From: Phycobacter sedimenti
GTDB taxonomy: Bacteria > Pseudomonadota > Alphaproteobacteria > Rhodobacterales > Rhodobacteraceae
Length of the DNA stretch: 64,000 nucleotides
Reading direction: 5' to 3'
Assembly: GCF_038148855.1 (NCBI RefSeq)
Contig: NZ_JBBVGR010000007.1
Coordinates: 263,679 to 327,678 of the forward strand
Shown in pieces: positions 1-8,040 of this stretch. Within the stretch, counting starts at the first letter, position 1, and each line of letters opens with the position of its first letter. The position numbers and the translations under genes were made by a program. The notes beneath the pieces were generated by a model that was not told the DNA's origin, did no database searches, and saw only the letters and a list, made by a program, of their open reading frames with translations.

Positions 1-513
1 CGCTTGATGGGTCTTGGAAACCTGCGCGAGATCGGATCGGGCAATATCGGCACCACCAATGTGCTGCGCACGGGATCAAAACTGGCGGCACTGCTGACGC
101 TGCTGCTGGATGGTGGCAAGGGCGCCGCCGCCGTGGTTCTGGCCCGTCTGATGGCTGGAGAGGACGCCGCGCAGATGGCCGGCCTGATGGCCTTTCTCGG
201 CCATTGTTTCCCGGTCTGGCTGGGGTTCAAGGGCGGCAAGGGTGTGGCGACCTTCCTCGGCCTGATGCTGGCCCTTGCCTGGCCGGTGGGCGCTGCCGCC
301 TGTCTGACCTGGCTGGCTGGCGCTGCGATCACCCGCATGTCCTCGGCCTCGGCGCTGCTCTCGGCGCTGGCAGCCCCCGTCTGGGCCCTGCTGCTTGGAC
401 ATCCTCAGATCGTTGCCCTGACCGTTGCCCTGACCGTGATCGTCTTCTGGCGCCATTCGGAAAACATCGCCCGCCTGCGCGCCGGAACCGAACCGAAAAT
501 CGGGCAGAAGTAG
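1..513 (+). CDS. plsY: Glycerol-3-phosphate acyltransferase PlsY (5' partial)
   Basis: Integral membrane enzyme that transfers the acyl group from acyl-phosphate to glycerol-3-phosphate, the first step of phospholipid synthesis. The reading frame is open from base 1, so the N-terminus lies outside the window; about 170 residues remain. Seen in sequence: the GSGNIGTTNVLR segment near the start, DGGKGAAAV (about residues 37-45) and GFKGGKGVATFLG (about 75-87), which are the three conserved PlsY loops, separated by hydrophobic helices. It converges on the minus-strand diguanylate cyclase 8 bases downstream. Confidence 0.93.
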   Translation, partial: RLMGLGNLREIGSGNIGTTNVLRTGSKLAALLTLLLDGGKGAAAVVLARLMAGEDAAQMAGLMAFLGHCFPVWLGFKGGKGVATFLGLMLALAWPVGAAACLTWLAGAAITRMSSASALLSALAAPVWALLLGHPQIVALTVALTVIVFWRHSENIARLRAGTEPKIGQK

Positions 514-521
514 CCGAGCCC

Positions 522-1241
522 CTATTCCGAAACCTGCTGCAGGACGCCCACCCGGTTGCGCCCCTGGTTCTTGGCCAGATAGAGGGCGTCATCCGCGCGG
601 CGAATGACCTCGGTCAAAGGCTGAGCGCCGTCTGCAAGACCGAGACCAATGGAGATCGTGCATTTGAGATCCTTGCCAGGCGGAATAGTTACTGCCTGGT
701 TCTCGACGGCCTTTCGGATCTCCTCAGCGCGACGCATCGCCTCGTCCAGATCGTGTTGGGGAAGACAGACCACGAATTCTTCGCCCCCGTAGCGCGCCGC
801 CAGACCATCCTTCTGCACGTGGTCCTCGATCACCTTTGCGACGTGGCGGATAACCTCATCGCCGACCAGGTGGCCATAGGTGTCGTTCACCTGTTTGAAC
901 AGATCGATATCGAGCATCAGGACGGTGCCCCGGAAGGTTTCGCACATTTCGTCCATGCGGCGCATGAAATGAGCGCGGCTGAGCAGGTTGGTCATCTGGT
1001 CATGAGCCAAGAGATACTCAAGCTGCTGATTGAGACGGTGGATTTCCAGCATACGGTTGGCCGACCACAGCGTAACAGGTGGCGCAATCAGCAACGGCAC
1101 CAGAATCGCGGTGCGCAACGAGACATCTTCAGGAGCGTCACCGTTGATCAAAACGGTGATAAGAACCGATACCAGGATCGACATGCCAGAGATGACAAGG
1201 ACCGATAGCCACTTCTCGGTTGTTGTGCGAACTTTCAACAT
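522..1241 (-). CDS. Membrane-anchored diguanylate cyclase (GGDEF)
   Basis: 239-residue protein predicted to make cyclic di-GMP from two GTP. Two hydrophobic helices (about residues 11-32 and 44-65) with a very short external loop are followed by one GGDEF domain (about 75-239). The signature is RYGGEEF, a functional variant of GGDEF, with the LDIDLFKQVND metal/phosphate segment ahead of it. The inhibitory RxxD site expected five residues before the signature reads VQKD, so the usual product-inhibition site appears absent. No separate sensor domain is visible. Start at 1241 places the first helix correctly. Transcribed convergently with plsY. Confidence 0.92.
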   Translation of the reverse strand: MLKVRTTTEKWLSVLVISGMSILVSVLITVLINGDAPEDVSLRTAILVPLLIAPPVTLWSANRMLEIHRLNQQLEYLLAHDQMTNLLSRAHFMRRMDEMCETFRGTVLMLDIDLFKQVNDTYGHLVGDEVIRHVAKVIEDHVQKDGLAARYGGEEFVVCLPQHDLDEAMRRAEEIRKAVENQAVTIPPGKDLKCTISIGLGLADGAQPLTEVIRRADDALYLAKNQGRNRVGVLQQVSE

Positions 1242-1622
1242 GGCGACTCGTAGTGTTGCATCTGCCAGAGAGGCTAACCGTTCAGGGTTAACGATCCCTC
1301 GCTTCGGACGGTGATATCTTGATCATTTCTCCGCCAATCCTGACCGGACTCCGCATAAGGAAAGGAGCGGAAATGACACCGGGCACGGGTCTGTGTCGGT
1401 TGACCTCACATCCGGTTCACGGTCGTCCCGCGACCTTGTGATGTGCATTCCCGAACAGTCCCGACCTCCACACGGCGCAGTCAAAATGAGTTGTTTTGAA
1501 CGTGATCGCCTTCGTCTCCACATGGGTGCTGTGACAGCCGCAACGGGTTGCACACAGATACACGATCCATGGGCCAAGAGCGGGAGCATTACATCCCCGG
1601 CCCCCTTTGAAAGGATGGAACC
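1242..1622. other. Intergenic stretch without recognised gene
   Basis: About 380 bases between the divergent diguanylate cyclase and YHS-protein genes. Short open frames exist on both strands (for example 1393-1626), but their translations are low-complexity Arg/Ser/Pro-rich and resemble nothing known. It most likely holds the promoters of both flanking genes. The YHS gene has a plain ribosome-binding site (AAGGATGGA) just before its ATG at 1623. Confidence 0.5.
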
Positions 1623-2099
1623 ATGAATAAATTCAAGACTGTTTTGAGCGGTGTCGCACTGTCGGTCGCGCTGGCGACCTCGGCCATGGCGGCAGGCGTT
1701 GAACTCAACGCGTCCTCGACCGGCCTGGCGCTGCAGGGCTATGACCCGGTGGCCTATTTCACCGTCGGTGAGCCGACCCCCGGCAACTGGAAAATCACCT
1801 CGGTGCACAATGAAGCCCTGTATCGTTTCGCCTCCGAGGAAAACAAGGTCGCCTTCGAGAAGAACCCCGAAGCCTACCTGCCCGAGTACGGCGGATATTG
1901 CGCCTTTGGTGCGGCCATGGGCTTCAAGTTCGACGGTGACCCGACCCTGTGGAAGATCGTCGATGACAAGCTGTACCTGAACCTCGCCGAAGACATCCAG
2001 AAGCGCTGGGAAGGCGATATCGCCGGCTTCATCGAAAAGGCAGATACCAACTGGACCGACATCGCCGACAAGGATCCGGCAGCGCTGCAGAACCAGTAA
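1623..2099 (+). CDS. Secreted YHS-domain protein
   Basis: 158 residues. An N-terminal signal peptide (about residues 1-23, ending in AMA) predicts export. The mature part contains a YHS domain: GYDPVAYF at about 39-46, then FASEENKVAFEKNPEAYLP and GGYCAFG with one Cys at about 91. YHS domains are small metal-associated modules, often found in exported proteins and next to metal transport genes; no specific reaction is known. It is a stand-alone gene with its own terminator hairpin downstream at 2141-2171. The function is not assignable beyond the domain. Confidence 0.9.
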   Translation: MNKFKTVLSGVALSVALATSAMAAGVELNASSTGLALQGYDPVAYFTVGEPTPGNWKITSVHNEALYRFASEENKVAFEKNPEAYLPEYGGYCAFGAAMGFKFDGDPTLWKIVDDKLYLNLAEDIQKRWEGDIAGFIEKADTNWTDIADKDPAALQNQ

Positions 2100-2140
2100 G
2101 CGCCACAACACAAAGCGACCTCACTCACGGACGCAAGATG

Positions 2141-2171
2141 CGGCGGCGGGATTTCCTGCCGCCGATTTTTT
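2141..2171 (+). terminator. Rho-independent terminator of YHS gene
   Basis: Inverted repeat CGGCGGC (2141-2147) / GCCGCCG (2158-2164) with three further inner pairs and loop ATTT, followed by a T-run at 2166-2171. Confidence 0.85.
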
Positions 2172-2195
2172 GTTGACTCAGCTCGCAATCCTGTT

Positions 2196-2220
2196 ATTTC
2201 TGAAATTACAGAAATTTCAG
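2196..2220. promoter_or_regulatory. Palindromic operator before GbsR/MarR-type regulator
   Basis: Two overlapping inverted repeats lie 10 to 35 bases before the regulator ATG at 2231: ATTTCTG (2196-2202) / CAGAAAT (2209-2215) and CTGAAAT (2200-2206) / ATTTCAG (2214-2220). A TTGACT box at 2173-2178 could be the -35 element. The position suggests autoregulation by the adjacent regulator; this is inference from placement and symmetry. Confidence 0.6.
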
Positions 2221-2230
2221 GAGCAATCGG

Positions 2231-2764
2231 ATGCACCTCACCCCCGCCATGCAGAACTTTATCCTACATTGGGGAGAGATGGGCTCCAAATGGGGTGTGA
2301 ACCGCTCTGTCGCGCAGATCCACGCGCTTTTGCATATCTCGCCCGATGCGCTGACCGCCGAGGAGATCTGCGAGACGCTAAACCTTGCGCGCTCCAATGT
2401 CTCCAATGGCCTCAAGGAACTGCAGTCGCAGGGGCTGGTCAAATCCTCCCGTCAGCTGGGAGACCGGCGCGATCATTTCACCTCGATCCGCGACATGTTC
2501 GATCTGGTGGATGCTGTGGTGGCCGCCCGGCGCGAGCGTGAATTTGCCCCCACCTTGCGCGCCCTCGAAGAGGTCATGGCCGAGGCCGAAGAGGACAACA
2601 CCCCCAAGGTCATCAAGGCGCGCATGGGCGAAACCCTGCGCGTGATGCAGATGTTCGACGACTGGTATATGGACTTTTCCCGCCTGCCCCGCGCGGTGCA
2701 TCTGGCGGTGCTGAAGATGGGATCGAAACTGGTGCGCTTCCTGCCCGGCGGAAAATCCGACTAG
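2231..2764 (+). CDS. GbsR/MarR family transcriptional regulator
   Basis: 177 residues. The N-terminal half is a winged helix-turn-helix: AEEICETLNLARSNVSNGLKELQSQGLV (helix-turn-helix, about residues 38-66) followed by the wing SSRQLGDRRDHF. The pattern, with MGSKWGVNRSVAQI at the start, is that of the GbsR-like branch of the MarR superfamily. The C-terminal helices probably make the dimer. An operator-like double palindrome lies just upstream. Two small membrane-protein genes and a desaturase gene follow in the same direction with short gaps, so it probably controls them together with itself, perhaps in response to membrane or lipid state (inference). Confidence 0.9.
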   Translation: MHLTPAMQNFILHWGEMGSKWGVNRSVAQIHALLHISPDALTAEEICETLNLARSNVSNGLKELQSQGLVKSSRQLGDRRDHFTSIRDMFDLVDAVVAARREREFAPTLRALEEVMAEAEEDNTPKVIKARMGETLRVMQMFDDWYMDFSRLPRAVHLAVLKMGSKLVRFLPGGKSD

Positions 2765-2799
2765 GCGCACTCAAAAAATTTTACCCGGAGATTTCACAA

Positions 2800-3234
2800 A
2801 TGACAGAAATAACTGACGATGTAAAAAACACTGAGCCCGAAGTCGTGGCAAAGCGCCACCTGGTGGACCCCGTCGCCTTTTTCATCGCCATGATCGCTGG
2901 GCCGGGAGTGATTGGCCTTCTTGGATGGTCCACTCTGTTCATTCAAGCAGCCACCCTTTTGGGCGGGCCGGTCTATCTCGTCGTCGGCATTCCGGTAATG
3001 CTGGTCTACATGCGCCGCCATCGCGTCGCGCCATATGACTGGGTCTGGCTCGCATTGTTGGCCCATGTGGCCGTGTTCCTGCCGCTCACTCTCCTTGGCG
3101 CGGCCAGCGGTGGAAGAACCGGCGGCTTGGAAATCTTCCTTATCTTTGGCTGTTTCTTCGCTCCGCTTTGGGGCGGGATCAGCGGCGTCCTCTACGCCGC
3201 TCTCGAACGCGATTTCTACAAACAACCCCTCTGA
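2800..3234 (+). CDS. Small membrane protein of unknown function
   Basis: 144 residues. A charged N-terminus of about 22 residues is followed by four likely transmembrane helices (about residues 26-46, 50-70, 80-100 and 108-130). Start ATG at 2800 has a GGAG ribosome-binding site. I recognise no family signature or catalytic residues. It is the first gene after the GbsR-type regulator and is followed 16 bases later by another small membrane protein and then a desaturase, so a role in the membrane or in lipid modification is possible by association only. Confidence 0.75.
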   Translation: MTEITDDVKNTEPEVVAKRHLVDPVAFFIAMIAGPGVIGLLGWSTLFIQAATLLGGPVYLVVGIPVMLVYMRRHRVAPYDWVWLALLAHVAVFLPLTLLGAASGGRTGGLEIFLIFGCFFAPLWGGISGVLYAALERDFYKQPL

Positions 3235-3250
3235 ATCGAAAGGCCCCAAC

Positions 3251-3652
3251 ATGCTGTTTCACATCGCAATCTACCTTGCCCTTGCCCTTCTCATGGTCAC
3301 CGCGATGACCCTGATGATCCTCAAGATTTCCAGCATCATGGGCGACTGCCCGCAATCGGGCCGCGCCGCGCGGGCGGCGGGCGTCACCATCGCCACCGGC
3401 TATGCCATGATCGCCATGGGCGGCGTCGGGCTGATCGGTTCCGCACTGCCGCTGCTCACTGAGGGAAGCCGGGGCCTGCTGCCCGCGATGGGCATCGCGA
3501 GCCTCTTGCCCGCGCTCGGCTTTGCGGCAATCTGCCTTGGCCTTGGTTTCACCCACGCCGTCGCCACCCTGCGGGCCGTGGTCCGCGAGGCGGTGGATGC
3601 GGCTCAGAACTCTGATCCAGCTCCACAGCCCCCTGCCCCAAGCCCCGCATAA
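3251..3652 (+). CDS. Small membrane protein of unknown function
   Basis: 133 residues with three likely transmembrane helices (about residues 3-24, 47-70 and 80-103) and a Pro/Ala-rich C-terminal tail. Start taken at ATG 3251, because the frame upstream of it overlaps the previous gene and reads as its shadow; a ribosome-binding site (GAAAGG) precedes it. No known motif is visible. It sits between another small membrane protein and a desaturase gene (21-base gap), so the set 2231-4483 is probably one operon. Confidence 0.75.
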   Translation: MLFHIAIYLALALLMVTAMTLMILKISSIMGDCPQSGRAARAAGVTIATGYAMIAMGGVGLIGSALPLLTEGSRGLLPAMGIASLLPALGFAAICLGLGFTHAVATLRAVVREAVDAAQNSDPAPQPPAPSPA

Positions 3653-3673
3653 ATCCGAAGAAAGGAGACAGAC

Positions 3674-4483
3674 ATGCAGCCCCGCGAGACCGCTCCGTCC
3701 CAAGTGCAGTGGCAGGACCTGTCAAACCTGCGCCCATGGCAAAAGGTGGTGGAGCTCACCCTGCCGCTGCCTTGGCTGGCGCTGTCCTGGGCGCTCTATG
3801 CCTCGCCGCTCTGGCCCTTGGGCGCCGTCGCCAGCTTCATGTTCTTTCTCTGCGCCCTGCGTCTGAACCACGAAGCGATCCATGGCAATCTCGGCCTGCC
3901 CCGGCGGTTTGACATCGCGCTCTTGCACCTCCTGAGCGCGGTCATGATGGGCTGCAACTCCTCCGTCGCCTGGAGCCACATGCAGCACCATCGCCACGCC
4001 ATGGGCCCCGGCGACCTCGAAGGGCATTGCGGCCACATGAGCGCAGGCGAGGTCCTCCTCTACGGTCCGCGCTTTCCGCTTGATCTCATCCGTCACTGTT
4101 GGCAAGGCGGCGGGCGCAAGTGGCAGCTGCGGATGCTGCGGGATGGTCTCAGTGTTTCTGTGACCGTTGGAGCTATTCTCCTGAGCGGTCTGGATTTCCT
4201 GCTGCTGCATCTGGCGGCCATGGCCGTGGCGCAATGTCTGACGGCCTTCTTTGCTGTCTGGATCACCCATCAGGGCACGGCCAAAACGGGCCTTGCCGGG
4301 CGCAGCCAGCGTGGGATCCTGGCCCGGCTTGCCTATCTGATGTTCTATCACCGCGAGCATCACCTCTTTCCCAAGGTGCCGGTCAGCCGCTTGCCGGACC
4401 TCGCCGCGCGGCTGGATGCTGACGTGCCCGGCTATGCCAAGGCCCGCCAGCCCGTGGTCCCCTGGCTGGATCCTGGAGCCTAG
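3674..4483 (+). CDS. Membrane fatty-acid desaturase family protein
   Basis: 269 residues. All three histidine clusters of membrane di-iron desaturases/hydroxylases are visible: HEAIH (about residues 66-70), HMQHH (about 102-106) and HREHH (about 225-229), embedded in hydrophobic helices. These bind two irons and introduce a double bond or hydroxyl group into an acyl chain or carotenoid-like substrate; the exact substrate cannot be told from sequence. A GAAAGGAG ribosome-binding site precedes the ATG. Last gene of the putative operon headed by the GbsR-type regulator. Confidence 0.87.
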   Translation: MQPRETAPSQVQWQDLSNLRPWQKVVELTLPLPWLALSWALYASPLWPLGAVASFMFFLCALRLNHEAIHGNLGLPRRFDIALLHLLSAVMMGCNSSVAWSHMQHHRHAMGPGDLEGHCGHMSAGEVLLYGPRFPLDLIRHCWQGGGRKWQLRMLRDGLSVSVTVGAILLSGLDFLLLHLAAMAVAQCLTAFFAVWITHQGTAKTGLAGRSQRGILARLAYLMFYHREHHLFPKVPVSRLPDLAARLDADVPGYAKARQPVVPWLDPGA

Positions 4484-4609
4484 ATGCCGCGCGCGCCCTG
4501 CAAAACACATCCCGCCAACAAGCCCTGCCGTTTGCCGTTTTGCGAAACTGAACCATGTCAATGGCAGTAGCAAAATGCCCCATATTCGCACCTCTGGGAG
4601 ATCCGCCGC

Positions 4610-5149
4610 ATGATTCGACTGCTTGTTATATTTCTGGCACTGCCCATGGTGGCAGCGGCCAATGACTGGGATGCTCTCAAGGCGCCGGGTACCATGGCAA
4701 TCATGCGCCACGCGCTGGCGCCGGGTACTGGCGATCCGGGGGCTTTCGTGCTGGACGATTGCAGCACCCAGCGAAATCTCGATGCCCGCGGGCGCAGACA
4801 GGCCGAACAGACCGGCGCCGCGCTCAAGGCCGAAGGCATCACATTCGATGCGATCCTCACCAGCCAGTGGTGCCGGACCCGCGACACGGCCCGGCTCCTT
4901 GACCTTGGACCAGTGACAGATGCACCGGCGCTGAACTCCTTCTTTCAGGATTTCTCCACACGGGACAGCCAGACGCGTGAAACGCTTGATCTGCTCAACA
5001 AGGCCGAGGGCCGTTTGTTGCTGGTCACCCATCAGGTGAACATCTCCGCCCTGACCGGGCGCACGCCCCGATCCGGTGAGATCCTCGTGTTTCGCCTGAC
5101 CGAAACCGGAGAGGTCGAGGTGACCGGCAGCATCCTGATCACACCCTGA
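4610..5149 (+). CDS. Exported histidine phosphatase family protein
   Basis: 179 residues. The N-terminal 16-18 residues form a short signal peptide (MIRLLVIFLALPMVAAA). The phosphatase core follows: the phospho-accepting His lies in IMRHA (about residues 30-34; the usual RHG is RHA), an Arg pocket occurs in SQWCRTRDTA (about 84-93), and the second catalytic His in VTHQVN (about 139-144). It is shorter than phosphoglycerate mutase and resembles the small SixA/YtjC-like branch. The substrate is unknown. It converges on gshA with a shared terminator in between. Confidence 0.87.
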   Translation: MIRLLVIFLALPMVAAANDWDALKAPGTMAIMRHALAPGTGDPGAFVLDDCSTQRNLDARGRRQAEQTGAALKAEGITFDAILTSQWCRTRDTARLLDLGPVTDAPALNSFFQDFSTRDSQTRETLDLLNKAEGRLLLVTHQVNISALTGRTPRSGEILVFRLTETGEVEVTGSILITP

Positions 5150-5205
5150 CCCCGCCGCCAAGTGGGTCAACGACCGAAAGGCGCCGCTTGAGGACCGCAA
5201 TCAAG

Positions 5206-5236
5206 AAAAAGGGGCGTCTCAGCGGCGCCCCCTTTT
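5206..5236. terminator. Bidirectional terminator between phosphatase and gshA
   Basis: Stem GGGGCG (5211-5216) / CGCCCC (5226-5231), flanked by an A-run on the left and a T-run on the right, so it can end transcripts from either side. Confidence 0.75.
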
Positions 5237-5257
5237 CAATCGTTTCGACTGGTTTGG

Positions 5258-6637
5258 TCAGTAGCTGTATTCGGCGTAGATCCGGGTCAGATCACCATTC
5301 CAGTCGCCATGGTAATGATCCAGCAGCTCATCCGCCGGAACCTTGCCGCTGTCGATGCTTTCCTTCAGCGCGTTCAGGAAATGCGTCTCGTCCGGCACCA
5401 TACCGCCTGCACCCGCGCGCGCGCGTGTCTTCAGGCCCGCTTCGGAGATCTCCAGCACCTGCCGCGCCAGATCGTGCATCTTGATCGCGCCCACCTCGGC
5501 CTGCAGCGCCTGTTCGGCGGCGCCGACGCGCAGGGCCTCGCGGGTCTCGGCATCCCAGCCCTTGACCAGATCCCAGGCCGCATCGAGGCTGCTTTGATCA
5601 TACATCAGACCAACCCAGAAGGCGGGCAGCGCACAGAGCCTGCGCCAGGGACCGCCATCGGCGCCGCGCATCTCCATGTATTTCTTGATCCGCGCCTCGG
5701 GGAAGGCTGTGGTCAGGTGATCGGCCCAGTCGCTAAGGGTCGGAATTTCACCGGGCAGCGCGGGCAGCTCACCTTTCAGGAAGTCCCGGAAGGACTGGCC
5801 CAGCGCATTGATGTATTCCCCGTCGCGGTAGACGAAATACATCGGCACATCGAGCGCGTACTGGACGTAGCGCTCAAAGCCCATGCCGCCTTCAAAGACG
5901 AAAGGCAGCATCCCTGTGCGCGCATCATCAAGGTGACGCCAGATGGTGCTGCGCCAGGATTTCTGACCGTTGGGTTTGCCCTCGAAGAAGGGCGAATTGG
6001 CGAACAGCGCGGTCGCAACCGGCTGCAGCGCCAGCGCCACGCGCAGTTTCTGCACCATGTCGGCTTCGGAGGAAAAATCGAGGTTCACCTGCACCGTGGT
6101 GGTGCGGCGCATCATGGCGCGCCCCATGGTGCCGACCTTGGTCATATAGTCGTTCATCAGCCGATAGCGCCCCTTGGGCATCAGCGGCATTTCCTCGTGG
6201 CTCCAGATAGGGGCCGCGCCCAGGCCGATGAAACCGACACCGATCTTGTCGGCGATTTCCTTCACCTCGCGCAGGTGGGTGTTCACCTCGTCGCAGGTTT
6301 CGTGGATGGTCTCCAGCGGAGCGCCCGACAGCTCCAGCGCGCCACCGGGTTCTAGGCTGACGTTCGCGCCGTCCTTGGTGAGGCCGATGAGATTGCCGCC
6401 TTCGGTCACGGGCGCCCAGCCGTAGCGATCACGCAGCCCTTCCAATACCGCGAGGATCGAGCGGTTCCCCTCATACGGCAGCGGCTTCAGCGTATCCTTG
6501 CAATAGCCGAATTTCTCGTGCTCGGTGCCGATGCGCCAGTCGGCGCTGGGTTTGCAGCCGGAGGCAAGGTATTCAGCCAACTGTTCGTGGCGTTCGATCG
6601 GTCCGCCGCCGGACTGGGGAATGGACATGCCGGACAC
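5258..6637 (-). CDS. gshA: Glutamate-cysteine ligase, GCS2/plant-like type
   Basis: 459 residues. Makes gamma-glutamylcysteine, the first and rate-limiting step of glutathione synthesis, in the cytosol. Family features visible: IGTEHEKFGY near residue 38, SLEPGGALELSGAP near 95, the MRRTTTVQVNLDF segment (about 155-167) and the ADGGPWRRLCALPAFWVGLMYD segment of the alphaproteobacterial/plant class. The length matches this class. A second ATG three codons in (6628) is an alternative start. The downstream end shares a hairpin terminator with the convergent phosphatase gene. Confidence 0.95.
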   Translation of the reverse strand: MSGMSIPQSGGGPIERHEQLAEYLASGCKPSADWRIGTEHEKFGYCKDTLKPLPYEGNRSILAVLEGLRDRYGWAPVTEGGNLIGLTKDGANVSLEPGGALELSGAPLETIHETCDEVNTHLREVKEIADKIGVGFIGLGAAPIWSHEEMPLMPKGRYRLMNDYMTKVGTMGRAMMRRTTTVQVNLDFSSEADMVQKLRVALALQPVATALFANSPFFEGKPNGQKSWRSTIWRHLDDARTGMLPFVFEGGMGFERYVQYALDVPMYFVYRDGEYINALGQSFRDFLKGELPALPGEIPTLSDWADHLTTAFPEARIKKYMEMRGADGGPWRRLCALPAFWVGLMYDQSSLDAAWDLVKGWDAETREALRVGAAEQALQAEVGAIKMHDLARQVLEISEAGLKTRARAGAGGMVPDETHFLNALKESIDSGKVPADELLDHYHGDWNGDLTRIYAEYSY

Positions 6638-6695
6638 TCCGTCCTGTTGTTTCGCTCGTTTCGGCGGTCAGGAGTGGGGGGAAATGCCGCCGGTG

Positions 6696-7223
6696 TCAAT
6701 GCAGCCGTTGGTTCAAAGGGCGGCTGGGCCTGCGCTCCCAGATCACGACCTGGTGAGCGCCCGCCTTGCGCAATTCGGTCAGCATCCGCTCGGTTTTGAG
6801 CCCCGGCAGGGCGGCGAACGCATCAAACAGCGCCTCGTGCCCTTCGGCATTGACGGGGATCGCCAGCGGCGCCTGTCCCGGCTGTTCCAGCACCCAATGG
6901 GGCGGTTTGGAGGTGTGATCGAGCCTCAGGCGCTCAAGTTCCGACCGGGCCACCGCACCGCCCGTCAACGGGCCAAAATAGGCGATTTGCCCCTCATCCA
7001 CCTGCACGATGCCCGGACCACCGCCCCCAAGGCGAAACCGCAGGCGCTGCGCGCCGATCACCGCCAGGACCAGCCCCACAAGGATCAGCGCCCAGCCGGT
7101 CACCGCCGTGAACCCGTAGGATGTATAGGCCCATTTGAGGCCAATCAGCAGCATCAGCGTCGCCACGATCAACTCGCGCCAGCGCCACAGGGTAGCCCGC
7201 GCTTCGGGTCGGATGAAGCTCAT
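6696..7223 (-). CDS. Membrane protein of unknown function (bacterial-PH-like)
   Basis: 175 residues from ATG 7223, chosen because GGAGAG lies seven bases before it; the frame extends upstream to 7274 without a better site. Two adjacent transmembrane helices (about residues 17-36 and 38-58) are followed by a soluble C-terminal part of about 110 residues with alternating beta-like pattern (GPGIVQVDEGQIAYFGPLTGG), which recalls small PH-like domains of bacterial membrane proteins; that likeness is weak. It lies 58 bases before gshA on the same strand and 79 bases after rsmE, so it may be cotranscribed with them. Function unknown. Confidence 0.75.
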   Translation of the reverse strand: MSFIRPEARATLWRWRELIVATLMLLIGLKWAYTSYGFTAVTGWALILVGLVLAVIGAQRLRFRLGGGGPGIVQVDEGQIAYFGPLTGGAVARSELERLRLDHTSKPPHWVLEQPGQAPLAIPVNAEGHEALFDAFAALPGLKTERMLTELRKAGAHQVVIWERRPSRPLNQRLH

Positions 7224-7302
7224 GTGCAACTCTCCGCATTGCCTGTGCGGATTAACACAGGGATACCGCACCATTTTGTTGCTGCTCCGCCCCGCTTGCC
7301 CA

Positions 7303-8028
7303 TCACCAATCCCCCAGAGCCTGCTGCCAGAGGGTCATCGCGGCCACCGCCGCCGTGTCGGCACGCAGAATGCGCGGGCCAAGGCTGACCACATGGGATT
7401 GCGGCAGGGCATGGAGGCGCCTGCGCTCCGCTTCGGAAAAGCCGCCTTCCGGGCCAATGAGAATGGCCCATGGCGCACCCTTGTACTGTTCGGCGGCCAG
7501 TTGCAGCGCATTGCCCACTTCGGCCTCGTCGCAGAACATCAGCTGACGTTCCTCGGGCCAGTGATCCAGCAGGCGCGAGAGTTTCTGCAGATCCACCACC
7601 TCGGGCACATAGGTGCCGCCGCATTGCTCGGCAGCCTCCACCGCATGGGCCTGAAGACGATCCTGGCGGATGCGCTCGGAGTTGGTGAACTCGGTCTGCA
7701 CCGGCAGAATGCGCGCGGCTCCCATCTCGGCGGCCTTTTCGACGATGAAATCGGTGCGCGCCTTCTTGATCGGCGCGAACAGCAGCCACAGGTCCGGGGG
7801 CATCTGCAAGGGGCGGGTCTGCTCGCGGCAGACCAGCACGCCGCTGCGCTTGCCCGCCTCGGCGACTTCGGCCCGCCATTCCCCATCGCGCCCGTTGAAC
7901 AGCGCCACCTGTGCGCCTGCGCCCAGCCGCATCACCCCAAAAAGGTAATGGGCCTGGTCCCGGTCTACAGGAATGGTTTGCCCTGCCCCCAAGGGGTGCT
8001 CTACATACAGTCTGATCTTCGCAGTCAT
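7303..8028 (-). CDS. rsmE: 16S rRNA (uracil-1498-N3)-methyltransferase RsmE
   Basis: 241 residues, the usual length. Methylates N3 of U1498 of 16S rRNA using SAM. An N-terminal PUA-like barrel (RLYVEHPLGAGQTIPVDRDQAHYLFGVMR) is followed by a SPOUT knot domain with KKARTDFIVEKAAEMG, IGPEGGFSEAE (about residues 192-202) and LGPRILRADTA (about 215-225), the SAM-binding knot motifs. Its start codon lies only 12 bases from the start of the divergent ubiA. Confidence 0.95.
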   Translation of the reverse strand: MTAKIRLYVEHPLGAGQTIPVDRDQAHYLFGVMRLGAGAQVALFNGRDGEWRAEVAEAGKRSGVLVCREQTRPLQMPPDLWLLFAPIKKARTDFIVEKAAEMGAARILPVQTEFTNSERIRQDRLQAHAVEAAEQCGGTYVPEVVDLQKLSRLLDHWPEERQLMFCDEAEVGNALQLAAEQYKGAPWAILIGPEGGFSEAERRRLHALPQSHVVSLGPRILRADTAAVAAMTLWQQALGDW

Positions 8029-8040
8029 GAGGTCCTACAT

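Noticed and set aside
3722..5200. 492-codon open frame on the minus strand
   Set aside because: Runs opposite the desaturase and phosphatase genes, both of which have clear catalytic motifs.
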